Origin: an uncultured Clostridia bacterium
GTDB lineage: Bacteria; Bacillota; Clostridia; Oscillospirales; Acutalibacteraceae
Length of the DNA stretch: 64,000 nucleotides
Direction of reading: 5' to 3'
Assembly: GCA_937884975.1 (NCBI GenBank)
Contig: CAKZZS010000023.1
Span: 62,001 to 126,000 of the forward strand
Part shown: positions 8,754-17,523 of the stretch, one piece after another
How positions within the stretch are numbered: position 1 is the stretch's first letter
Layout of the letters: each line of letters starts with the position of its first letter
The notes under the pieces: model-generated
Database searches by the model: none
The model's input: only the letters and a program-made list of their open reading frames with translations
What the model was told of the DNA's origin: nothing
Position numbers and translations under genes: made by a program

Positions 8754-9242
8754 ATGAAAAAAATTGCTATTATTATGGGTTCTGACAGCGATTTGCCCGT
8801 TGTCAAAAAAGCCATTGATGTTTTAAAGGAGTTTGACGCTCCGTTTGAGGTTCACGTCTACTCTGCGCACAGAACTCCCGTTGAAGCAAGGGATTTTTCA
8901 CTCAATGCAAGAAATAACGGTTTTGGTGTTATTATTGCCGCGGCAGGCAAGGCGGCTCATCTTGCCGGAGCAATTGCCGCAAATACCACTCTTCCCGTTA
9001 TCGGCATACCCGTTAAATCATCTACTCTTGACGGACTTGACGCGCTTCTTTCAACTGTTCAGATGCCTTCCGGAATTCCGGTTGCTACGGTTGCAATTGA
9101 CGGAGCTGCTAACGCCGCTCTTCTTGCGTTACAGATTCTTTCTGTGGATGATGCTCTACTTGCCGAAAAGCTTGATAAAAAGCGTTCGGACGCTTCAATA
9201 GCGGTTCTTGAAAAAGATAAAACAATTTCTGAAAATTATTAA
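8754..9242 (+). CDS. purE: 5-(carboxyamino)imidazole ribonucleotide mutase
   Basis: A 162-residue protein converting carboxyaminoimidazole ribonucleotide to CAIR. The N-terminal MGSDSDLPV, SAHRTP and the loop GKAAHLAG followed by LPVIGIPV are PurE features. The ATG at 8754 is preferred over an upstream in-frame TTG at 8742, because that codon overlaps the U-tract and the GGAGG at 8744-8748. No purK is present in this operon. The enzyme may work with a distant PurK, or directly with CO2. The AGKAAHL form, where many PurE have AGGAAHL, is seen directly. Confidence 0.94.
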   Translation: MKKIAIIMGSDSDLPVVKKAIDVLKEFDAPFEVHVYSAHRTPVEARDFSLNARNNGFGVIIAAAGKAAHLAGAIAANTTLPVIGIPVKSSTLDGLDALLSTVQMPSGIPVATVAIDGAANAALLALQILSVDDALLAEKLDKKRSDASIAVLEKDKTISENY

Positions 9243-9257
9243 ACGGAGGGATATATT

Positions 9258-9968
9258 ATGGAAAGAACAGTACAAATGTATGAGGGCAAGGCTAAAAAGG
9301 TTTTTGCCACAAATGATGAAAATCTTTGCATTGTTTCATATAAAGACGATGCAACGGCTTTCAACGGACTTAAAAAGGGAACTATTGTAGGCAAGGGCGT
9401 TGTAAATAACAAAATGAGCAACTTCCTTATGCAGCTTCTTGAAAAGAAAGGCGTTCCCACTCATTTTGTTGAGGAGCTTAACGACAGAGATACGGTTGTT
9501 AAAAAGGTTAAAATTGTTCCTCTTGAGGTAATTATCAGAAATATTTCCGCAGGCTCATTTGCAAAGCGTTACGGTGTTGAAGAGGGTATTGTATTTGACG
9601 AGCCTACAATTGAGTTTTCTTATAAATGCGACGAGCTTGACGATCCGCTTATTAACGATTATCACGCTCTTGCATTAAAGCTTGCTTCGAAAGAGGAAAT
9701 TGAAAGAATTAAAGAGCTTGCTTTTAAGGTAAATGAGGTTCTTAAAGAGTATTTCCTTTCTCTTAATATCAAGCTTGTTGACTTTAAGCTTGAATTCGGA
9801 AAGCTTCCCGACGGCACAATAGTTCTTGCTGATGAAATTTCTCCCGACACCTGCCGTTTCTGGGACGCAACCACTAATGAAAAGCTTGATAAGGACCGTT
9901 TCCGCAGAGATATGGGCGGAGTTGAAGACGCATATAAGGAAATGATGAGAAGAGTTTTCGGCGAATAA
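9258..9968 (+). CDS. purC: SAICAR synthetase
   Basis: A 236-residue phosphoribosylaminoimidazole-succinocarboxamide synthase. It couples aspartate to CAIR with ATP. Recognised segments are YEGKAKKVF (ATP-binding start), VPLEVIIRN, GSFAKRYG and LVDFKLEFG. ADEISPDTCRFWD holds the substrate and metal-binding acidic residues. Length is typical of the bacterial group. Its RBS is GGAGGG, and purF follows 18 bases downstream. Confidence 0.97.
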   Translation: MERTVQMYEGKAKKVFATNDENLCIVSYKDDATAFNGLKKGTIVGKGVVNNKMSNFLMQLLEKKGVPTHFVEELNDRDTVVKKVKIVPLEVIIRNISAGSFAKRYGVEEGIVFDEPTIEFSYKCDELDDPLINDYHALALKLASKEEIERIKELAFKVNEVLKEYFLSLNIKLVDFKLEFGKLPDGTIVLADEISPDTCRFWDATTNEKLDKDRFRRDMGGVEDAYKEMMRRVFGE

Positions 9969-9986
9969 TTTATTGGAGGAAAATAA

Positions 9987-11411
9987 ATGGGCGGCTTTTT
10001 CGGTATAGCTTCTAAAAATGACTGTATGATGGATGTGTTCTTCGGAACGGATTATCATTCGCACCTTGGTACATACAGCGGCGGACTTGCTGCTTTCGAT
10101 AGAGAAATCGGTCTTCAGAGAAAAATCCATCATATTGACGGCGCACCGTTTCGAACGAGATTTCGCAATATTTTTAATGAAATGAAGGGAACCTCGGCAA
10201 TAGGCTGTATCAGCGATACTCATCCCGAGCCTATGCTCATCCGTTCGCATCTGGGGACCTATGCGATTTCAATAATCGGAATTATAAATAATGCTGACGA
10301 ATTGATAGATAAATATCTTTCAAATTTCGGAATGCATTTTGACGCTATGACAGGCGGTAATGTTAATACAACAGAACTTGTTGCGGCTCTTATAAACCAG
10401 AAGACAAGCTTTAAAGATGGAATACGTTTTGCGCAGGAATCTATTGAGGGCACCGCTTCAATTTTGATTTTAACAGACAAAGGTTCAATTATAGCCGCAA
10501 GAGATCTTGTCGGAAGATTACCGGTAATGCTCGGAAAAAATGAAAACGGTTTTGCCGTTTCTTTTGAATCCTTTGCGTACCAGAAATTAGGTTACGAGGA
10601 TTATAAGGAGCTCGGTCCCGGTGAGATAGTTGAATTTGACAGCGAAAACTGTGTTCAGCTAATGAAGCCCGAAAAGAAAATGAAGATTTGCTCCTTCCTC
10701 TGGTCATATTACGGCTATCCTACGTCAACCTACGAAGGCGTTAATGTTGAAGCAATGCGTTACCGTAACGGTGAACTGCTTTCACAAATGGATAAGGAGA
10801 ATTTACCCGACCTTAAAATTGACTATGTCGGCGGAGTTCCCGATTCAGGCACTCCACACGCAATAGGTTATTCAAATGAAAGCGGTTTACCTTTTGCGAG
10901 AGCTTTTATTAAATACACGCCAACCTGGTCAAGAAGCTTTATGCCGACTAATCAGTCTGACAGGAATAAGGTTGCAAAAATGAAACAAATACCTGTCTTT
11001 GACTTGATAAAGGGAAAAAATCTTCTTTTTGTAGACGATTCAATTGTTCGCGGTACGCAATTGAGAGAGACTGTTGAATTCCTTTACGAAAACGGCGCTG
11101 CAAGCGTTCATATGCGCTCTGCCTGCCCTCCGATTATGTACGGCTGTAAGTTTCTTAATTTCTCACGTTCAACGAGTGAAATGGAATTGCTTGCAAGACG
11201 CGTAATTCTTGAAAACGAGGGAGAAGAGGGATTTAATCATCTTGAAGAATATGCCGATTCTTCTACTCAAAGAGGTAAAGCATTAAGAAAAATTATCTGC
11301 GAAAAATTTAATTTTGCTTCACTTGAATTCCAGTCTCTTGAGGGAATAATCAAATCAATAGGAATTGACAGAGAAAAGCTTTGCACTTATTGCTGGGACG
11401 GAAAGGAATAA
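9987..11411 (+). CDS. purF: amidophosphoribosyltransferase-like protein lacking the nucleophile Cys
   Basis: A 474-residue PurF homologue that should commit PRPP to purine synthesis. Canonical PurF starts MCGI, with Cys as the N-terminal glutaminase nucleophile. This one starts MGGFFGIASKNDC, so Gly replaces that Cys. The start is firm: GGAGG at 9976-9980, with no alternative upstream. The PRPP-binding region is intact (FVDDSIVRGTQLRE). Cys in KICSFLW, in MYGCKF and in the terminal CTYC correspond to the four [4Fe-4S] ligands known in B. subtilis PurF, so the cluster is likely kept. I recall similar MGGFFG proteins from Bacteroidetes and Clostridia. Possible modes are ammonia-dependent activity or another nitrogen donor (inference). 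No second purF is in the window. Confidence 0.85.
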   Translation: MGGFFGIASKNDCMMDVFFGTDYHSHLGTYSGGLAAFDREIGLQRKIHHIDGAPFRTRFRNIFNEMKGTSAIGCISDTHPEPMLIRSHLGTYAISIIGIINNADELIDKYLSNFGMHFDAMTGGNVNTTELVAALINQKTSFKDGIRFAQESIEGTASILILTDKGSIIAARDLVGRLPVMLGKNENGFAVSFESFAYQKLGYEDYKELGPGEIVEFDSENCVQLMKPEKKMKICSFLWSYYGYPTSTYEGVNVEAMRYRNGELLSQMDKENLPDLKIDYVGGVPDSGTPHAIGYSNESGLPFARAFIKYTPTWSRSFMPTNQSDRNKVAKMKQIPVFDLIKGKNLLFVDDSIVRGTQLRETVEFLYENGAASVHMRSACPPIMYGCKFLNFSRSTSEMELLARRVILENEGEEGFNHLEEYADSSTQRGKALRKIICEKFNFASLEFQSLEGIIKSIGIDREKLCTYCWDGKE

Positions 11412-11413
11412 AT

Positions 11414-12457
11414 ATGAACACTAATTCAAAATCCGATTCATACGCTGCAGCCGGTGTCGATATTACAGCCGGTTATAAAGCGGTTGAACTGATGAAAACA
11501 CATATCGCCCGTACATTTACAAACGGCGCAACCTCTGAAATCGGCGGCTTCGGCGGTCTGTTCGACCTTGATCTGACGGGGATTTCAAAGCCCGTTCTTG
11601 TCAGCGGTACGGACGGTGTCGGCACAAAGCTTAAAATTGCCTTTTTATTAGACAAGCACGATACTGTCGGCATTGACTGCGTTGCTATGTGTGTAAACGA
11701 TATTATATGCTGCGGCGCAAAACCTCTGTTTTTCCTCGATTACATTGCCTGCGGAAAGAATTATCCCGAAAAAATCGCTTCAATTGTTTCCGGTGTTGCT
11801 GAAGGCTGTGTTCAGTCTGGAGTTACTCTCATTGGCGGTGAAACTGCGGAAATGCCCGGTTTTTATCCTGTTGACGAGTATGATTTAGCCGGTTTTTCAG
11901 TCGGTGTTGCCGATAAAGATAAAATTATTGACAACTCAAAAATGAAAGAGGGCGATGTAATAATCGCTCTTCCTTCAAGCGGAGTTCATTCAAACGGATT
12001 TTCACTTGTTAGAAAAGTTTTTGACGTAGAAAACGAGGATATATCTTCACCTGTTGAAGAACTGGACGGAAAATCAATCGGCGAAACTCTTCTTACTCCT
12101 ACAAAAATATATGTGAAACCCGTTTTAAAGCTTCTTGAATCGGTTACAGTAAAGGGTATTTCTCATATTACCGGCGGCGGATTTTACGAAAATATACCGA
12201 GAAGCATTCCAAAGGGACTCGGCGCAAAGATTATTAAAGAAAACATACGTGTTCTTCCCATATTTAAGCTTATTGCTCAAAAGGGAAATATTTCCGAAAG
12301 GGATATGTTCAATACCTTTAATATGGGCGTTGGTATGAGTATTGTTGTTGATAAACAGGACGCTTCAAAAGCAATTGAAATATTTAAACAAAGCGGTGAG
12401 GATGCTTATATTATCGGTTCAATAATTAAAAGTGACGAGGGAGTAACAATATGCTGA
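11414..12457 (+). CDS. purM: phosphoribosylformylglycinamidine cyclo-ligase (AIR synthetase)
   Basis: A 347-residue AIRS-fold enzyme that closes the imidazole ring using ATP. SYAAAGVDITAGYKAVELM and the ATP-binding VSGTDGVGTKLKIAF are typical, as are CGAKPLFFLDYIACGK and LIGGETAEMPGFY. The ATG at 11414 with GAAAGG upstream is chosen over an in-frame TTG at 11381 that would overlap purF. It overlaps purN by 7 bases. Confidence 0.97.
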   Translation: MNTNSKSDSYAAAGVDITAGYKAVELMKTHIARTFTNGATSEIGGFGGLFDLDLTGISKPVLVSGTDGVGTKLKIAFLLDKHDTVGIDCVAMCVNDIICCGAKPLFFLDYIACGKNYPEKIASIVSGVAEGCVQSGVTLIGGETAEMPGFYPVDEYDLAGFSVGVADKDKIIDNSKMKEGDVIIALPSSGVHSNGFSLVRKVFDVENEDISSPVEELDGKSIGETLLTPTKIYVKPVLKLLESVTVKGISHITGGGFYENIPRSIPKGLGAKIIKENIRVLPIFKLIAQKGNISERDMFNTFNMGVGMSIVVDKQDASKAIEIFKQSGEDAYIIGSIIKSDEGVTIC

Positions 12458-13059
12458 AAACACGCATAGCTGTTCTTGTTTCAGGCGGCGGAACAAATCT
12501 TCAGGCTTTAATTGACGCCCGGAAAAGCGGAATTATTAAAAGCGGCGAAATTGTTCTTGTTATTTCGGATAACCCTGACGCCTATGCTCTTGAAAGAGCG
12601 AGGAACAATTCTATTGACACTTTTGTTGTAAAAAGAAAAGAGTGTTCTTCGCAGGACGAATTTGAAAAACGTATTATTTCTTCGCTTGAAGAGAACAAAA
12701 TCGATTTGATAGTCCTTGCTGGATTTATGAAAATCCTGACTGTTAATTTCACGTCCCGTTATCCGGAACGGATTATCAATATTCATCCGTCGCTTATCCC
12801 GTCTTTTTGCGGCGAGGGCTTTTACGGACTTAAGGTTCATCAAAAAGCGCTTGAATACGGCGTAAAGGTTACGGGAGCGACAACTCATTTTGTTAATGAA
12901 ATTCCCGACGGCGGAAAAATAATAATGCAAAAGGCTGTTGAAATTCTTGACGGCGATACTCCCGAAATTCTTCAGAAAAGAGTAATGGAGCAGGCTGAAT
13001 GGATTATTCTGCCGCTATCGGTTGAAAAGGTTTCAAAAATAATAAAGGAGAGTAAATAA
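12451..13059 (+). CDS. purN: phosphoribosylglycinamide formyltransferase
   Basis: A 202-residue folate-dependent GAR transformylase. It uses 10-formyl-tetrahydrofolate to formylate GAR. The N-terminal SGGGTNLQALIDA binds phosphate. The catalytic region INIHPSLIPSF and the Asp-containing VTGATTHFVNEIPDGG are present. It overlaps purM, and its TAA shares one base with the ATG of the next gene (TAATG). Confidence 0.96.
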   Translation: MLKTRIAVLVSGGGTNLQALIDARKSGIIKSGEIVLVISDNPDAYALERARNNSIDTFVVKRKECSSQDEFEKRIISSLEENKIDLIVLAGFMKILTVNFTSRYPERIINIHPSLIPSFCGEGFYGLKVHQKALEYGVKVTGATTHFVNEIPDGGKIIMQKAVEILDGDTPEILQKRVMEQAEWIILPLSVEKVSKIIKESK

Positions 13060-13778
13060 TGGACATCTACAAGATTAACGACATCGGCGAACTTATTAAG
13101 GACAATTCTTATGTTGGCAGGGGAATTGTTATCGGTAAAACAATGGATTCAAAAAAGGCTTGCTGCGCGTATTTCATTATGGGCAGAAGCGCAAATTCCA
13201 GAAACAGAATTTTTACTAAAAAAGACGGCGAAGTTTTTACTGAACCTTTTGACGTTTCAAAGGTTGAGGACCCGAGTCTTATTATTTACGCTGCTCTCAG
13301 ACAGTTTGAAAATAATCTTATTGTCACCAACGGCGACCAGACAGATACAATTTATGACGGTATCAAAAACGGATTAAGCTTCAATAAAGCGCTTGAATCA
13401 AGATGTTTTGAGCCTGACAGTCCGAATTTTACTCCCAGAATCAGCGGTATGCTTACCTTTGAAAACGGCGATTTTTCCTATCAGATGAGCATTCTCAAGA
13501 GCATTGACGAAGAGGGAAGCGACTGTGCCCGTTACGGATTCAGTTATCCTTCAAAGTCAGGTCTCGGTCATTTTATTCACACTTACGTCTGTGACGGAAA
13601 TCCTATTCCTACCTTCCAGGGCGAACCCGAAAGAGTTGAAATAGATTCCGATATTGACGCATTTACAAATAAGCTTTGGAATGCGCTTGATAAAGATAAT
13701 AAAATTTCGCTTTACGTTCGTTATATTGACCTTTCAAACGGCGAATATGAAGACAGATTAGTTAATAAAAACAAATAA
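13059..13778 (+). CDS. purO: IMP cyclohydrolase, stand-alone (PurO-like)
   Basis: A 239-residue protein assigned to the IMP_cyclohyd family, whose characterised members include archaeal PurO. It would close FAICAR to IMP, the last step of the pathway. Family-like segments are the N-terminal YVGRGIVIGKT, YFIMGRSANSRNR, NGDQTDTIYDG, then TPRISG and the C-terminal FQGEPERVEI. It lies directly upstream of a transformylase lacking a cyclohydrolase domain, which supports this role. The assignment rests on remembered family signatures and context; a profile search would confirm it. Confidence 0.85.
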   Translation: MDIYKINDIGELIKDNSYVGRGIVIGKTMDSKKACCAYFIMGRSANSRNRIFTKKDGEVFTEPFDVSKVEDPSLIIYAALRQFENNLIVTNGDQTDTIYDGIKNGLSFNKALESRCFEPDSPNFTPRISGMLTFENGDFSYQMSILKSIDEEGSDCARYGFSYPSKSGLGHFIHTYVCDGNPIPTFQGEPERVEIDSDIDAFTNKLWNALDKDNKISLYVRYIDLSNGEYEDRLVNKNK

Positions 13779-13795
13779 AATAAAGGAGTATCGGT

Positions 13796-14980
13796 ATGAA
13801 AGAATTTGAACTTAAGTACGGCTGTAACCCAAATCAGAAGCCTTCAAAAATTTATATGAGGGATGGAAGCGAGCTTCCTATAGAAATTCTCTCCGGCAGA
13901 CCCGGTTATATTAACTTTCTTGACGCTTTTAATTCCTGGCAGCTTGTAAAGGAGCTTAAGGAGGCTCTCGGTTTACCTGCAGTTACCTCCTTTAAACACG
14001 TCAGTCCCACCTCTGCAGCAGTAGGTATAAAGCTTTCCGACAAGCTTAAAAAAGCTTGCTTTGTTGATGATATTGAAGGACTTGACTCCTCTCCGCTTGC
14101 CTGCGCATACGCAAGAGCAAGGGGAACCGACCGTATGTGTTCCTTCGGCGACTGGGTAGCTCTTTCGGATGTTTGTGACGTTACAACAGCTCTTCTTATA
14201 AAGCGTGAGGTTTCCGACGGCGTAATCGCTCCCGGTTACGAGCCTGAAGCTCTTGAAATACTTAAAACAAAGAGAAAAGGAAACTATAATATTGTTAAAA
14301 TCGACCCTGAATATGTCCCCGAGGAGCAAGAAACAAAACAGGTTTTCGGAATTACTTTTGAACAGGGCAGAAATAACTTTAAAATAAACCGTGAGCTTCT
14401 TTCAAATGTTGTTACTAAAAATAAACAGCTTCCCGAAAGCGCAATTCGTGACCTAATTATTTCACTGATTACTCTTAAGTATACCCAGTCAAATTCCGTA
14501 TGCTTTGCCGTTGACGGTCAGGCTATCGGAGTCGGCGCCGGTCAGCAGTCAAGAATTCACTGCACCCGTCTTGCCGGTTCAAAGGCTGATACATGGTTCC
14601 TTCGTCAGGCGGATAAGGTTCTTAATCTTCCTTTCAGAGAGGATTTAGGTAGACCCGAGAGAGATAATGTAATCGACGGATATATTAACCAGAATGAAGA
14701 GGATGTTTGCGCTGACGGCAATTGGCAGAAGTACTTTACAGTTCAGCCCTCACCGTTTACAAGAGAAGAGCAGAGAGCTTATCTTGATACAGTAAGCGAT
14801 GTTGCATTAGGTTCCGATGCATTCTTCCCGTTCGGAGATAATATTGAAAGAGCTTATAAGAGCGGCGTAAAATATATTGCAGAGCCGGGCGGTTCTATTC
14901 GTGACGACCTTGTAATTGAAACCTGCGATAAATACGGAATTGCAATGGCGTTTACGGGTATGAGATTATTCCATCATTGA
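13796..14980 (+). CDS. purH: AICAR transformylase, stand-alone
   Basis: A 394-residue folate-dependent enzyme that formylates AICAR (ZMP) to FAICAR. It corresponds to the transformylase half of PurH. The usual N-terminal methylglyoxal-synthase-fold cyclohydrolase domain (about 200 residues) is missing. The catalytic Lys-His is in SFKHVSPTSAAVG, and GVGAGQQSRIHCTRLAG and SDAFFPFGDNIERA are typical. The start has AAAGGAG upstream and sits 17 bases after the PurO-like gene. Its substrate is the riboswitch ligand, so the operon's sensor reports on this step. Confidence 0.93.
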   Translation: MKEFELKYGCNPNQKPSKIYMRDGSELPIEILSGRPGYINFLDAFNSWQLVKELKEALGLPAVTSFKHVSPTSAAVGIKLSDKLKKACFVDDIEGLDSSPLACAYARARGTDRMCSFGDWVALSDVCDVTTALLIKREVSDGVIAPGYEPEALEILKTKRKGNYNIVKIDPEYVPEEQETKQVFGITFEQGRNNFKINRELLSNVVTKNKQLPESAIRDLIISLITLKYTQSNSVCFAVDGQAIGVGAGQQSRIHCTRLAGSKADTWFLRQADKVLNLPFREDLGRPERDNVIDGYINQNEEDVCADGNWQKYFTVQPSPFTREEQRAYLDTVSDVALGSDAFFPFGDNIERAYKSGVKYIAEPGGSIRDDLVIETCDKYGIAMAFTGMRLFHH

Positions 14981-14996
14981 TTTTAGGAGAGAAAAA

Positions 14997-16232
14997 ATGT
15001 TGTTTTTAGATGAATTGAAAAAATATGACGAAGAGGTTTTCGAGGCTTGTAACGCCGAGCTTTTACGTCAGCAGGGTAATATTGAGTTAATTGCTTCCGA
15101 AAATATTGTTTCAAAGGCTGTCTTGCTTGCTATGGGAAGCGTGCTTACAAATAAATATGCGGAAGGTTATCCTGCGCACCGTTATTACGGTGGATGTCAG
15201 TGCGTTGACGTTGTTGAAGAAATAGCAAGAGAAAGAGCAAAGCAGATTTTCGGCGCGGAGCATGCCAATGTTCAGCCTCATTCGGGCGCAAACGCTAACC
15301 TTGCAGTTTTCTTTGCGCTTCTTGAACCCGGCGATACCGTTATGGGTATGAATCTTGCTCACGGCGGCCATCTTTCCCACGGTTCACCCGTAAATATTTC
15401 AGGTAAATATTTCAATATCGTTCCTTACGGCGTAAATCCCGTAACTGAAACAATTGATTATGATGAAATGGAAAGAATTGCTCTTGAATGCAAGCCAAAG
15501 CTCATTGTTTCGGGCGCGTCCGCTTATTCAAGAATTATTGATTTTAAACGTATCCGTGAAATCTGTGACAAAGTCGGCGCTTATATGATGGTCGACATTG
15601 CTCATATTGCCGGTCTTGTTGCCGCAGGTCTTCATCCGTCACCCGTTCCTTATGCGGACGTAGTTACTACAACAACGCACAAGACGCTTCGCGGACCCAG
15701 AGGCGGACTTATTCTCTGTAAAGAAAAATATGCTAAACAAATTGATAAAGCTATTTTTCCCGGAACACAGGGCGGTCCGCTTATGCACATAATAGCGGCT
15801 AAGGCTGTTGCCTTCGGAGAAGCTCTTACTCCTGAATTTAAGGATTATCAGCAGCAGATTATTACTAATGCAAAGGTGCTTTCCGAGGATTTACTGAATG
15901 AAGGCTTTAAGCTTGTTTCAGGCGGTACTGACAACCATCTTATGCTTCTTAATCTTATTCCGTTCGGAGTAACGGGTAAAGACCTTGAAAAGCGTCTTGA
16001 CGAGGTTCATATTACTGCTAATAAAAACGCAATTCCTAACGATCCCGAAAGTCCCTTCATTACAAGCGGTCTTCGCGTAGGTACTCCTGCAGTTACTACA
16101 AGAGGCTTTAAAGAGCCTGAAATGCATTCAATTGCAAAATGGATTAAGGATATAACAGTTGATTTTGAAGGAAATAAAGACAGAGTTCTTTCAGAGGTTA
16201 AAGAGCTTTGCGATAGATTTCCCATTTATTGA
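14997..16232 (+). CDS. glyA: serine hydroxymethyltransferase
   Basis: A 411-residue PLP enzyme interconverting serine and glycine with tetrahydrofolate. IELIASENIVSKAV and NKYAEGYPAHRYYGG are family signatures. The PLP lysine is in TTTTHKTLRGPRGG. Its place inside the pur operon is logical: it supplies glycine for PurD and one-carbon units for PurN and PurH. It has a GGAGAG RBS, and purD starts 14 bases after the stop. Confidence 0.98.
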   Translation: MLFLDELKKYDEEVFEACNAELLRQQGNIELIASENIVSKAVLLAMGSVLTNKYAEGYPAHRYYGGCQCVDVVEEIARERAKQIFGAEHANVQPHSGANANLAVFFALLEPGDTVMGMNLAHGGHLSHGSPVNISGKYFNIVPYGVNPVTETIDYDEMERIALECKPKLIVSGASAYSRIIDFKRIREICDKVGAYMMVDIAHIAGLVAAGLHPSPVPYADVVTTTTHKTLRGPRGGLILCKEKYAKQIDKAIFPGTQGGPLMHIIAAKAVAFGEALTPEFKDYQQQIITNAKVLSEDLLNEGFKLVSGGTDNHLMLLNLIPFGVTGKDLEKRLDEVHITANKNAIPNDPESPFITSGLRVGTPAVTTRGFKEPEMHSIAKWIKDITVDFEGNKDRVLSEVKELCDRFPIY

Positions 16233-16246
16233 TTAGAGGAAATAAT

Positions 16247-17512
16247 ATGAAATTACTCGTTGTCGGTTCTGGCGGACGTGAACACGCCATTATAAAGCAG
16301 CTTAAGAAAAATAAAAACGTTGAAGAAATTTATGCTTTACCCGGAAACGGCGGTATAGCTGCCGATGCCGAATGCGTTAACATTGGTGCAAAGGATATTG
16401 ACGGAATAGTCGAGTTTGCGTATAATAATAAAATCGATTTTGCCGTTGTAGCGCCTGATGACCCGTTAGTGCTTGGCTGTGTTGACACGCTTGAGGCTCA
16501 CGGCATTCCTTGCTTCGGTCCCGAAAAAAAAGCGGCAATAATTGAAGGCAGTAAGGTTTTTTCAAAAAATTTTATGAAAAAGTACGGTATCCCTACTGCT
16601 GAATATGAGGTATTTTCTGATATTGACAGCGCTTTAAAATACCTTGAAACTGCACCAATTCCAACAGTCATTAAAGCAGACGGCCTTGCTCTCGGAAAAG
16701 GCGTAATTATCGCATTTACAAGAGAAGAGGCAATTGATGCGGTTCATTCAATGATGGAGGACAAAATCTTCGGAGAAAGCGGAGCAAATATTGTTATAGA
16801 GGAATTTCTTGAAGGACCCGAGGTTTCCGTTCTTTCATTTACAGACGGGAAAACAGTTGTTCCTATGATTTCTTCAATGGACCATAAAAGAGCGCTTGAT
16901 AACGACAAAGGTCTTAATACCGGCGGTATGGGAACGGTTGCTCCTAATCCTTATTACACAGATAAAGTAGCCAAGGAATGTATGGAAAAGATTTTCATTC
17001 CTACAATGGAGGCTATGAACAAAGAGGGGAGAACCTTTAAAGGCTGTTTGTATTTCGGACTTATGATTACAAAGGACGGTCCGAAGGTAATTGAATATAA
17101 TTGCCGTTTCGGCGACCCAGAGACCCAGGTTGTTCTTCCGCTTTTAAAAACTGATTTGCTTGATATTTTTATGGCAGTCAGAAATGAGAAATTAAGCGAA
17201 ATAAATGTTGAATTCTCTGATGAAAACGCTTGTTGTGTAATTATGGCGTCTGACGGATATCCAAAAAAATACAATACTGGTTTTGAAATAAAATTACCTG
17301 AAGAAAACGAGTTTGAAATTTTTATTGCAGGTGCCAAAAATTCCGACGGTAAGCTTCTTACAAGCGGCGGAAGAGTACTTGGAGTTACCGCAAAGGGAAA
17401 AACACTTCAAGAAGCAGTTGAAAAATCTTACAGGGCAGTTTCTCAAATCAGCTTTGAAAATGCTTATTACCGTAAGGACATCGGTAAAAGAGCTCTTATG
17501 GCAAATAAATAA
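16247..17512 (+). CDS. purD: phosphoribosylamine-glycine ligase (GAR synthetase)
   Basis: A 421-residue ATP-grasp enzyme joining glycine to phosphoribosylamine. It starts MKLLVVGSGGREHAI. The ATP-grasp core includes VIKADGLALGKGVI, LNTGGMGTVAPNP and the metal-binding YNCRFGDPETQVVLP. The ATG at 16247 with AGAGGA upstream is preferred over an upstream TTG at 16229 that overlaps the glyA stop. It is followed by purL after 11 bases. Confidence 0.97.
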   Translation: MKLLVVGSGGREHAIIKQLKKNKNVEEIYALPGNGGIAADAECVNIGAKDIDGIVEFAYNNKIDFAVVAPDDPLVLGCVDTLEAHGIPCFGPEKKAAIIEGSKVFSKNFMKKYGIPTAEYEVFSDIDSALKYLETAPIPTVIKADGLALGKGVIIAFTREEAIDAVHSMMEDKIFGESGANIVIEEFLEGPEVSVLSFTDGKTVVPMISSMDHKRALDNDKGLNTGGMGTVAPNPYYTDKVAKECMEKIFIPTMEAMNKEGRTFKGCLYFGLMITKDGPKVIEYNCRFGDPETQVVLPLLKTDLLDIFMAVRNEKLSEINVEFSDENACCVIMASDGYPKKYNTGFEIKLPEENEFEIFIAGAKNSDGKLLTSGGRVLGVTAKGKTLQEAVEKSYRAVSQISFENAYYRKDIGKRALMANK

Positions 17513-17523
17513 AGGGGATTTAT

